Shown here: one piece after another, positions 50,658 to 61,700 of the stretch | How positions within the stretch are numbered: the first letter of the stretch is position 1 | How the letters are laid out: each line of letters opens with the position of its first letter | DNA from: Escarpia spicata | Taxonomy: Eukaryota; Annelida; Polychaeta; Sabellida; Siboglinidae | Direction: 5' to 3' | DNA: 64,000 bases | NCBI GenBank assembly: GCA_963995525.1 | Contig: OZ023205.1 | Coordinates: forward strand, 58,544,000 to 58,607,999 | Notes under the pieces: model-generated | Databases searched by the model: none | Seen by the model: the letters and a program-made list of their open reading frames with translations, nothing else | Told to the model about the DNA's origin: nothing | Translations under genes and position numbers: made by a program

Positions 50658-51640
50658 ATTAGGCGAGCGGCAAATCCCAAAAAAGTGCTTTATTTTAGGA
50701 GTTTAAATGCCCCCCCCCCCCACACACCCAAATGTGATATCATTGGAAAGCTCTACATCACCCCGTCACGAAGAGGCCTGCCGTAGAGTTGCCAAGTGGT
50801 GCAGTAAGCGTGAATCCAATGTTAAATAAGGTCACCATCAAACGATCAATTTTTGAAATTGGGCGCTTCCGAAAACTTCTTAATATTACAATGGCTATTT
50901 AGCTACTTTATTTAACTAGAAAATGGCCAAGTCATATATTGTTGGAAAGCGAATTGTCGCACCTTCAAGACAGTTTACGATATGATGCTTTATCCAGGAA
51001 TAATAAGAGTGATGTCAAGGTCAAACAAGGTCACCCATCAAATGACGAATATTCAAAAGTTTACAATGCCGCGAACATCATAAAGTTACACTGACTGTGT
51101 TTCTACTTCACGACTACGGACAATTCATATACTATATGAAAGAAAAATTTCTCCCCGTCAAAATGCGGTATGACGTGGCGCTGTGAGGTGAAGCAATTTG
51201 TGTGGAGCGGCGTTCAAACAGGGTCACCGTCAATTGATGAATGTTGGAAATTGCGCTATTCCGCAAACGTTACATAATTTTATTGGTTGCGTATATCTAC
51301 GTCACCTACATACTCATGGCCAAGTCATATACCACTGGAAAGCATCATTTCTCGCCGTGAAAAGGAGGTATAAAGTCGAACCATCGAGTAAGGCAGTACA
51401 CGTGTAGTGAAGATCAAACAAGGTCCCCATCAACTTCTTAATATTCAAAATTACGCCATTCTATAAACATTATACAATTACAATGTCTGTCTATTTATTT
51501 GTCAATGTACACAAGCAACATCATATACCATTGGAAAAAGTATTGTATCCCCGTCAAAATGAGATATTACATGGGACCGTTTAACAGAGCTACAATTATG
51601 TGAAGCGGACGTTGAAAGGTCAACATCGATGTAGTTACTA
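50658..51640. repeat. Left inverted arm, five tandem units of about 197 bp
   Basis: Unit landmarks AAGGTCACCATCAA (or close) occur at about 50828, 51027, 51220, 51419 and 51617, with spacings 199, 193, 199 and 198. Each unit also carries a TGGCCAAGTCATATAC-like block with TTGGAAAGC and, in most, CCCCGTCAAAATG. Units are diverged from one another but match their inverted partners in the right arm more closely. Confidence 0.85.
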
Positions 51641-51774
51641 TTTATTAAATCGTAAAATCGAGCAATTTTCTTTTCTTTTTGTATCTGCAAAATATTCAAT
51701 CATCACAAAGGATTGCACATTGGTGAGTCAATGTGCTGAGGCTACTAGAAACATTCTACCCACCTTTACTTTCT

Positions 51775-53830
51775 ATTCACTGTCATCGTCGTCATCGTCA
51801 AGTAGAACGTCTTGGTCGCCAGTCGAACGTGGGTTTACACAGTTTTCATTCCCATGACATGTGCACAGCTCTGTGCAACACAAACTGTTCTGACTGCATG
51901 AACAATTGATTTGTTTGTTCCTAATTCCAAACAGGGAGGAAACTGAGTCATACCCTTTAGTGAATGCATAGCAGGAAGTATGTTGCAGAACTGCGGACCG
52001 AGTGCAGTACAAATCGAATGCACAGGTACAAATCAGCGCTTGTCTGTTGTGCTGGTTATGGTGCCAGTTTCAATCCACATGTCGACTGTATTCGCCATTT
52101 TGGGAAAGTAGTATGCAGCAAGCACTAAGACATATGTGTCTGGTGACTTAATTATTACGGTTCTTAGAACACCACATGCTCTGAAGTCTGCATCAGCAAA
52201 ACCAGCATGCAGAAGCATCCTGGTGTTACCTTCTTCTTGTGTACTGGCAAAGTGTCTTCTTCTACACCTCGACTACTGATGGGTTTCGCTACCTCACCAA
52301 CTGCGAAGCCTCCAACAACCAGGAGTGTACTTGTGTGTGCTTCCAGCCACTGGGATGCATGACTGACCACATATTCAAAAAGAAAGTTCACTGGTGATTG
52401 CTTGTTGGGTGGAACATTGAGGAACCTTTTCCATGGAGGTACTGGGCGCCCACCAACCACCTAGTACTGCTTGCAAGCAGATGTTGATTCAGCAGTTTTC
52501 ACAGAGTTATCGTCATCATATCTATCAAACGCTTCCACAACTGTGTCAGCTCTCTGAAATCCTGTCAGAAGTTGCCTGAAGTATGCTACCGCTAATGCAT
52601 CAAATTAATTGAATTGGTCCCTCGCCATCATTTGAATGACGGCCATGACATCCCTAATATACACTATGGTTGCAGTGGTGCTTTGTGGTAGTTCAGATAC
52701 TCTCTCGCATTGAGCTTCTATTTGATGGCCTAGTTCCACTTCGTTAGTTTTCCGCATTGTACCATTAGCATGAAAAGTGGCCATCGGCACTGGCCCTATC
52801 GGGTGGCCATAGAAACATCATCTCTGCACCTCGCCAACAACAGGGCTCTGCGGAACACAATCTCTGGACTAATAGCTGCTGTTACAACGCCTCCCTTGCC
52901 ACACTTCAACTTGTTTGTTTTTTCGCCATGTCAGAAAATGTTATCAGACCTGACTTTCTGATGGTACAATGCGGAAAACTAACGGGGCTGTAGAAGCTGC
53001 ACGTTTCATTTGATTCAAGTGCGCCATGCACAAATCTCTCCAGCTTCTCCTCCCCGGCACCTACGATGTTGAGGAGCGAATTTTGCACATCCAGTGTTGC
53101 ATGCAGCCCCGTAGATAAGTTGATGAGTGCATCTGGGTGAAATTCAGGCTCGAACGGATTGGTCATAATTTTATTGTTAACAGTATGCTCGTCATCCCTC
53201 TTCAGTGTGGATGCCTGTAGTTCTTTGTGATCTTTGTTTTCAGTACTTGTGGACAAACCATTCCTTTCTTGCATTGCATTAGCATATTCACCCATGATGT
53301 GCCTCGCCAATGTCCACCTGACAAGTGCTGGCTTCTTTCTAGTCAGTCCGACTATAGCACTGCTTCCCTTTGCATCTCTGATGACTGTATTTTATGTGCC
53401 CATGTCGCTCCAGATCCCATTGAAACTATCTCTTGAATCAAACTGTAGAATGCAGTATCATAAGGACACTGTGTTGTAACTGTTGACGACGGTGCCTTTG
53501 CTTTAAGATTTGTTTTATTCAGGTATGATGAAATATATGTTGCGTGGTACACGGCATCATTAGCTATCAAGTCCTACTACAATATTGTGCGTATCATTTC
53601 TTCGTCTCCTGTTTGACAAGCAGCCATCTTCAGGTTGGTTGCCCGTTCAAATGTTTCAATTTTATGCAACTTGTTGTCTTTCCTGTGTGATTTCTTCGAA
53701 CACACAATACAGACAGACCAATCTGTCGAGCCACTGCTCTTTCTCGTTGCCATACTAGGTATACGTGATACTGATTGTTGAGAATCAGTGTCATTTGGCG
53801 TTTCTGGTTTGTGTGGATCAGCTCGCATTT
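51775..53830 (-). pseudogene. Decayed gene resembling a FEN1/XPG-like (PIN-fold) nuclease, transposon-associated
   Basis: Reading right to left: N-terminal Cys pair C-I-V-C-S-K-K with E-T-F-E-R-A (53720-53640), two in-frame TAGs, then N-D-A-V-Y-H-A-T-Y. The middle has I-V-Y-I-R-D-V-M-A-V-I-Q (52690-52630), V-E-A-F-D-R-Y-D (about 52530) and V-V-G-G-R-P-V-P-P-W-K (52460-52425). The C-terminal core has Q-E-E-G-N-T-R-M-L-L-H-A (about 52235-52200), V-I-I-K-S-P-D-T-Y-V-L-V-L (about 52165-52125), an L-P-A-M-H-S-L block and K-G-Y-D-S-V-S-S-L-F-G-I (51960-51925). The order acidic-T-R, S-P-D-T-x then a G-x-D...G-I loop parallels the catalytic core of FEN1/XPG nucleases. Acidic positions are altered here (G-N-T; T-Y), and there are several frameshifts, so it is inactive. 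The family recurs in invertebrate genomes from memory. The function is inference. Confidence 0.6.
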
Positions 53831-53872
53831 ATTATGCTTCGTAGAATGTGCAATTTTGAAAAACATATGGCG

Positions 53873-53875
<3 letters not shown>

Positions 53876-53903
<28 letters not shown>
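53876..53903. repeat. (TA)n run
   Basis: A short pure TA run lies between the nuclease-like gene remnant and the right arm. Confidence 0.9.
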
Positions 53904-53989
53904 TGATATTCTAAAACTTAAATAATTATAGTTTTCGTCGTTTTACTTCAAAGCAGTTGTTAGAACAATTTGTCTTAACTTTTCCAGAG

Positions 53990-55276
53990 TAGCACAATTT
54001 CAAAAATTCTTAATTTGACGGTGACCTTGTTCAACCTTCGCTCCACATTTACAGCACCAGTTGGTAGCTCCGTGTCATACCGCATTGTAACGAAGATACA
54101 ATAAGGTTTACAATGGTGTATGACGAGGCATTATGCACGTAGGCAAATAGATACGCAACCATTATAAACCTACGCCTACAACGATTGTGGAATGGTGCAA
54201 TTTTGAACAGTCATCATTTGATAGTGACCTTGTTTGACATTTGTATGATTGCTGCTTTAAAATGAAACACACCATTTATCAGACTGAACGAAACATGGCC
54301 GTCGTTTATTATCTAAAATCGACACACACCTTAAAAAGGCGGGATACATGTAGATAAAAAGTATTGGACTCTCGATAAGCCAAAAGGCTTCCTTGTCCAA
54401 CTGCCATCCAGAGTAATTTTCTGGATGGCAATCTTGTTAAATCTGGTTAAATCTGATCCGACCAGCACCGGAGAAATCCGAAGTCAACGGGATCCGTCCG
54501 TAATACATAGGCTACGTATGTATATAACATGCAGGGAGCGGCTATACTACAACATTCACTACATACATATTGCTTCATTTAATAGCTATACGTTATACCT
54601 CATTGTAACGGGACGACAGTAAACGTCCCAACGGTATATGAAATGGTCATCAGTAATTAGGTAACGTAGCTCCACAACCATTAAGATTTTGTAAAGTTTG
54701 CGGGATGGCGCAATTTCTAGCATTCATCAATTGACGGTGACCCTGTTCGCTCCATAGAAACTGCTTAATCTCACAGCACCATATCACACAGCATTTTGAC
54801 GGGGAGCAAGTGTCCTTTCATACAGTGTATGATTTGTCCGTAGTCGTGAAGTAGAAACACAGTCGGTGTAACTTTATGATGTTCGCGGCATTGTAAACTT
54901 TCGAATATTCGTCATTTGATGGGTGACCTTGTTTGACCTTGTCGTCACTCTTATCAATCCTGGATACAGCATCATATCGTACATTGCTTTAAGGCGAGAC
55001 AATACGCTTTCCAACAATATGAGGGTTGGCCATGTTCTAGTTAAATAAAGTAGCTAGATAGCCATTGTAATATTAAGAAGTTTTCGGAAGCGCCCAATTT
55101 CTAAAATTGATCATTTGATGGTGACCTTGTTTGACCTTGGATTCACGCTTACTGTACCACTTGGCAACTATACGACAGGGGAGATGCAGGACTCCAATGA
55201 TATAACATTTGGGTGTGTGTATGGGGGGGGGGGGCATTTAAATCGGTATGTTAGGTGGTTCTACCGCTCGCTTATG
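53990..55276. repeat. Right inverted arm, five tandem units, interrupted by a LINE end
   Basis: The inverse landmark TTGATGGTGACCTTGTT (or close) occurs at about 54013, 54216, 54727, 54912 and 55112. Four gaps separate them; the third counted from the right end (54216-54727, about 511) is enlarged by a LINE fragment and other sequence. Outer units match the left arm nearly base for base, for example GGAAGCGCCCAATTTC with GAAATTGGGCGCTTCC. Confidence 0.85.
54358..54460 (+). mobile_element. 3'-end fragment of the CR1/L2-like LINE inserted in the right arm
   Basis: TTGGACTCTCGATAAGCC, the stem-loop CTGCCATCCAGA...TCTGGATGGCA and the TTAAATCTGG tail match the ends of LINE copies A and B at 39.1 and 37.9 kb. 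It interrupts one tandem unit of the right arm, so this insertion is later than the arm. Opposite orientation to copies A and B. Confidence 0.88.
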
Positions 55277-57250
55277 ACGCGGTCAATCGAGAGGAGGATG
55301 TTGCCATCGGAAATAGAAATATCTTAGCCATTAGTCGCTTGGTGGCGCCACCACTGATCATTTACATAAACCGGTTGTCAGACCAGCTGGTCACAAGATG
55401 GAGCCACATGTATGTAAAAACTGGTAGATTGCACCATTCTATTGTAAAAGGTCTTTCTTCCACAATGTCAATGTAAATTACTTCTCTTTGTATGTTTCCT
55501 TATCCTTAGATGGTGGTTGATATCGCACCAGCTAAATATTCAATTGCCACAGTATTCACAAGTGGCACCTTTGAGTTTGGGCTAGGCAAGACGAAGTTTG
55601 CATAGCAAGAACATTTAATTAATATTATAAGTAACAGCATGTTTTCTAACATGCTTTCGTTATCATCTCGAGATTTTTCAGTGGGTAGTTTTACAAATAT
55701 ATACACTAGTGTACACCCACCCGTGGAACAAGAAACCACTCATGTTGGTGCCAACAGATCATCACTTACTTTGTTCTTTCAGATAGGACAAAGACCCTCT
55801 CAAAAAGCAGCACATATGGAAAACGTAGGTAACTATAGTGTTTTCTGAAATATACTGCCAACTGGTAGATCAAAGGCCAGTGGTCCAAAGGAGTGAAAGA
55901 ACATAGAAAGGGATGAGTGCTATGCACTTAGAAAATCTAAGTAATCTAAGATGCACTTACAATGATCCAAAGTTAGTGTAATAATAGCTTCCACCCGATA
56001 GATAGATCGACGGATTGATAACACTGCAATACTATGGTATATATCATACAAACAATGTATAGTTGTATTGTATAATAGATTTTTATTTCATGATTCAATA
56101 TAACAATATAAAGCACCTTATAACATATTTGCCCTATCATGTTCATGCATATATATATAAAGAACACCTCGTCCAATCTAATTCATGGTTTCACTTACGT
56201 TTAGTGAAAAGTAACAACACACAAACTATACTTAGATTTTCTGTAGAAATTAATAATTGTGCTATAATTACAATGTCCACCTACATCTCATACACATGGA
56301 CATACCACATCTGGAGGTTTAAATCTGTATTTGTTGCTTTAAATTGTGTAAAAATCAATAAAATATTAGACAATGCTTAACCCGTTTGTAGCATGCCTCT
56401 GCAAGTTTCATAATTTACCAGGCCATGAAAATACCTACATCAAACCAAATCTGATAGGTGTTGTTAGGAATCTGCCTAGCAACAAAAGTATTTTGTCTTC
56501 GATGGCTATAAATTGTCATTCCATTTTATACTCATTCGATGAACACAAAAATGGTGTACTTCACCATGATTTTTTTCATGATTTGAAATCCGTACTAAAA
56601 CGTGATGCGGTTGTAATCATCCTAAAACTATAAACATGCATATTTTCTATGGGAAATCTGTGGCATGTCTGTATTCACTGGGAGCACAACTGAACTGCAA
56701 CTTCACACACATCAAATATTCTATTGGACAACACTAAGAATGTATTTCCTGTAATCACCGGGACATTTTTATGAAATAGAAGCAGACACTGCTCCACTGA
56801 GCTAAACAAAATACTAGGTAAGTGTGCTTGCTTTCAACTGTTCAGTAAAACTGTTACGCCACATGCAACAACTATTTACACTTATTGTTATGTATACGAT
56901 ATATTATGTATGCATAATCTATCCATTTAGTAAATGCCTATATACAATTGCTGTTTGTAGCATATAAAAACAATACAGTCAGGTAAAAATACACCAGTAA
57001 GTGGCCTTGCCACTATAACGCAGTGTAAACAATTAGACATCAAAAGATTATGTACAATTTGGGACTGTAAAACATTCAGCAGATACGGGTAGATCCCTGT
57101 TAACTGCTCACCGGGGGATGACAATATGTACAACGAATTCCACACATCCTTGAGATCTCGCCTCTGTCCAACACAGGCAATGCACAATATTCCTTGGCTG
57201 TTTATCAGTGATTTACATTCACATAAGCTTCTCAAATAAGACTCTAGGTA
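55277..57250. other. No recognised gene; one dispersed repeat
   Basis: 55855-55975 (ACTGGTAGATCAAAGGCCAG, GATGCACTTACAATGATCC) is related in the same orientation to 61370-61480, so it is a dispersed repeat. The frame 56373-56633 (+) shows no domain. Nothing else was recognised. Confidence 0.4.
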
Positions 57251-57267
57251 TTTCTCAACTGCCCTCA

Positions 57268-57273
57268 TTTATT
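57268..57273 (-). promoter_or_regulatory. Candidate polyadenylation signal of the Elk-type gene
   Basis: TTTATT (AATAAA on the minus strand) is the first canonical signal I see downstream of the Elk stop. It implies a 3' UTR of about 1.4 kb. Unspliced and not confirmed. Confidence 0.35.
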
Positions 57274-58704
57274 GATCTTCAAAAATGCTTCTGCTTACTG
57301 GCAAGATTTTGTATCATCCCTGAAATAACATGGAAAACAATTACAGTAGCCTGTCTCGTAACTACATTGTCTCCCTGTAATAACTATGCGTGTATTCAAT
57401 TTGTCTGTACAACAGAGAAAATACATAATTTACACCAGGAAGCTCCCGTTTGGAACAGGCCACATGGGATTTTAACAGATTTCAATAGATTCTGGAACAT
57501 CTGCAGTGGAAGGCAACAAACTGTACAGAACAGAGTGTCTATCAGTCCAATTCTATGTATCGCACTGGTAAAGATAGGAAAACAAGATGGGGTCTGAAAG
57601 TTGCACCGCATCAACTTGGGCCATCCACACAATTAACACTATGCCTACAGTCGTTCTGTCAATACAGCAAATCCCCTGAAAGTAGGGTGGAACTGGCTTT
57701 GTTTGGAACCTGAGGAAATGGGAAGCGTATCGGCCCATCTCTGTGGAGGGCGACAGAAACAACGAGGCCCCTGTTCCCTGTGGAATGACTTGTAAAGCTA
57801 TGTACAGCATACACTACCTGCTAACGTATATCTGCTTCAGCACAACTTGCACAAGGGCTGAATTTTTATATATCGATATATATAGTGGTATATTATCACT
57901 ACAGTAGTACGGTTATATTGCATGAAGCACTGTAATCCACAAAGATATAGTGTCACCCATTTATGCTATCACCTGGTTCAACTCAATTTAGGTTACAGTA
58001 CAATGAAATAATCATTTTGAGGCTATGATCAAACGACCCTGTCCTGGCAGTTCATCATGAAACTCCTGTGCCTACACTGCCACCCTGCTACAGATATGTA
58101 CAGAAAAACATAACATTATTCGTGCTTCCACCTTTAGATTGCACCAACTGTGAGGAACACCGATAGCCCCGACAAATGAAAACCAACTTGGCACCCTGCC
58201 AACACTGGCCAACCCTCCTCCCCAAAGGTGGATCACTGATGTAATAAAAATGTACCTGTTATGGTTCATACGCTTGCCGACCAATTTTTAGAGTCCAAGC
58301 ATCACTTTGGATAATCAAGAACATAAATGTCGCGTCAAACATGTGGGTGTTGCACTAAACCTGCGAGAGTTGTGCACTAAGCATGTGATGTTGAACTAAC
58401 ACAAATACAGAGATACAGCACCGCCGTGGTCAGACATTAATTACTGTCCACTTACGTGTCTTTGTCCAGCTGTCAAGCAAGCACTCATCACAATTGGTTT
58501 TGCTTGTAGCGCAGCACCAATTGCCGCAGCAAACAGTCTCTTAGGGCCGCTACAGCCGGCGTCCTCTGCGAGCAGCTGGCCATCATTAGCACAGGGCAAC
58601 GTCTCGTGGAAGACCATCAAGTCTCACTGCAACCCATACAGCGACAGTGACGTGACATGCTACGTGTGTTTCCCACCGCGCAGATGACACGTGTTCAGTA
58701 ATTG
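57274..58704 (-). other. Probable 3' UTR of the Elk-type gene
   Basis: No splice-supported coding exon is visible. Scattered open frames on both strands (57208-57597 +, 57810-57553 -) lack domains. The position after the Elk stop and before the first AATAAA supports a 3' UTR. Confidence 0.4.
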
Positions 58705-61700
58705 TCACGGAACGGGCACCGTCTTTGTTGGCGAACTCACAAACACCGGCGACTGTAGGTTCTCGTACGTCGAGAATGGTGGCAGCGTAACGACAGGTGA
58801 CAGGCCGACATGGTGGTTACTGAAGTAGGAGGGGAACTGGAAGTGAGTGGTCGCCCCGCTCACCTGAGGGCTCAGTCCAGCCACGGGGCTCAGGGAGCTC
58901 CAGAAGTGCAGAGGAACGATGGGCGTGCGTTGCGTGCCACCCACAGGAAGTGGACTGAGCATCATGGGTGTCGTAATACTGGACAGCGAGATGGGATGGT
59001 TGGTGCCCGGGATAGCACTCAGTCCGCCCGATTTGAAGAACACTGAAGGACTCGCAATTGGGTACGATGCCAGCGTACTTGTCTCGAGACTCAGCGGGTA
59101 CGGCTTCGATCGGCTTATCGACGTCGTCATTGTCGTCGTCGAGCCCGGCTGGCACTGGCTGCTCGAGTTGGAACTGATGGCACCACCTTGTGACATAGGG
59201 ATGACCGAAGTGGACGAAGTAGACTGTGGCGGAGTTTTGTCATCGGGTGACGGCTGCACAATTATCGGAGGTATCGGCGACACATTTCGCCCCAGGGTTA
59301 CTCTTGGCATACACAAGGTGGCGCTAGCAGTCACATTACTGCTCATGCTTGCTGGTACTGCTCGTGTTGGCTCTGTTACGCAAACAACGTCTGCCTTCAT
59401 TGACGACTGTACCGACTGCTGCGACATTGTAGATGTCGCCACCTGTGCCACGATGCTGGTGACACATGGCTTTGTGTCGAACGAACAGCTACTGACTGGC
59501 GCCGCAGGGATTCCGTGATAGCCATATTGCTGGGCGAGCGTCTCCATCTTCACGTGGAATGGAATCTTGTTTTCCGTCTTGATGATTTCAGGAAACGAAA
59601 CGAACCGATACACAAATTTCTGTCCCATCACCTTCTTGATGATGTTCTTGTCATAGTAGTAGCGCAGTGCCCGACTCAATTTGTCATAGTTCATGTTTTG
59701 TTTATTTTTACGAATGCCCCACAGACGTGCCACTTCCTCCGCATTCAAAAGTTTGAATTCGCCATCGTCGTTTGTCCATTCGATGATGTCACTGTGCTGG
59801 TTGCTTAGCAACAACTCCAAGAGGAACTGCCACAGTGTGATGTTTGATTCGATACCTATGTGACAGAACAGAACAATACACAGTGTCAGAATTAACTACA
59901 CGCAAGCACATAATGCAATGTCACACTTACACAGACATATTAAAATTCATAATCATACCAAATGTATTTAAATATAATAATATCATTGCAACAGATGGAG
60001 ATGACATGGTGAGAGGTGTGCCCCCCCCAACATGGGACCAAAAGGAAGAATAATAACAAGACAACTTCTATCCCACCTAAAAGCTTAGTTTAAAAACTCT
60101 GGGAATAAAAAGTAGTAGATTAATATTAACAAATAATAATAATATCAGACAGGATGTCAATGCAGAGATTCTGCTACTGGTGTTGAATGAGTTAAATTTA
60201 TATATAAATATGTTTCTGTGTTATAAAAATAGTAATAATAATAAGTTCTGTAAATGTTGGCCAAGTTGCTCCCCATGACAAACAAACAGTTCATTCGACC
60301 ACCATCGACCATTACTTCTCTATGCTGCCACTACTGCGCAGTACGCAGACTATTCCTTCACCTACATCCACAATGGTCTACAGTCGCCTTTTAGCCAGGT
60401 ACTCCTTTAATGAACTATAACAAACTGAAGAGAAGACTGTCCACGCTTGAACACAGCAGCAAGGATCAGAACACATATTCTCTTAAATGAGAGTCCGATG
60501 TTCTAAACATTGGGCTATGAATGCGGGACGGCCACAGCCTCTCTGCACAACACACAGGAGTACAATAGGATAATTGGTTTGCACACCTGCATAGTTTCAT
60601 TGAGCAGGATTTTCTGAATCCATAAACTAATCAGCCCACAATAGTTCCAATAATACCAGCTCAGTCACTTGCCTATACTTGGCTGTTGTCAGATCAACAA
60701 CTCAGATAACTGAAATTGTTCTTACTACCTGTAGTTGTCTGCATTTGCAGCCCAGACAGCAAGGAATCCACTAGTTTGTTGACCATTCCCAGTAGCGTCT
60801 ATCATATAGTAGTGTTTACCAAGCACTTTCTTAGAACATACCGGTAGCTGTTTACCGACATGTAATGACGTTTATTGATGGGGAAATGTGTGAATACATA
60901 ATAATTATCGACTCTAGTTGAGCCAAGGTACAAGTGAGACATTCTGCAAGTCCGCTGCCTCTGGTAGTCATGACAACTATGTGAACAACTTCAAAACTTG
61001 CCACGTATTCTAGTTGTTTAACCTGTACATGTACACATCTTTGTTTTAAAAACCAATGCCACAGTTCCATTTGGAAGAGATAAAATTATTTAAATAAAAG
61101 TTTTCTAGAACCCTAGATCACCATTCAAATAGGGGAACCGTTGCAGAAAACTAAATAAAACTAAATAGCATGAATAGAGATTTACCAGGATAGCGGGAGC
61201 AATTTGACAGTGATACCATAAATACATTTACAATAATATGATGACTGGTAAGTCGCTAACTCATGATTTTAGTCTTGGGGTGCCACCTGGGGAATGACTT
61301 ACAACTGAAAAAAATACAGACCTTTTAAAATAAATTCTACTGGCCTTTGTGGTTTTTTTAAATGCAATGCCAACTGGTAGATCAGAGGCCAGTGGTTCAA
61401 GGAAGCAAATCAATACAGAAAAGAGGTGAGCAGATCTTGATGCTCGAGGGGAGATACACTTACAATGCTCCAAAGTCGCCATATCAGTTCCCCAACAGTA
61501 AAGTATGGGAAGTTAGTCCCACTAATATGGTCACCTCGTTATTCAGGTCACTTTGACCCAGTACTGTCGGAGACCTTAATAGAAGGCTATACCCCTCTCA
61601 ATGTGCTTTATCCAAATATGCAATAAAAACAACATATTTTTTTAGTAACGTCTCATTTTGGCCTGGTGCTGGTAGGTCACATATTGCTACAGGCCCTTAG

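Larger units (their letters stand above)
50658..55276. mobile_element. 4.6-kb element: long inverted arms of 197-bp units around a nuclease-like gene remnant
   Basis: The outermost inverted match is GGCGAGCGG (left, 50662) with CCGCTCGC (right, 55264). It continues with TTTAAATGCCCCCC (left) and GGGGGGGCATTTAAA (right), then roughly 1 kb of clearly homologous inverted sequence. Between the arms lies a minus-strand decayed coding region (about 53830-51775). The layout is that of a self-contained DNA element. No clean target duplication could be fixed: TTAT occurs at both edges but the alignment is not exact. Confidence 0.7.

Noticed and set aside
57208..57810. Overlapping open frames as genes
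   Set aside because: Frames overlap on both strands without domains or splice logic, and lie in the probable Elk 3' UTR.
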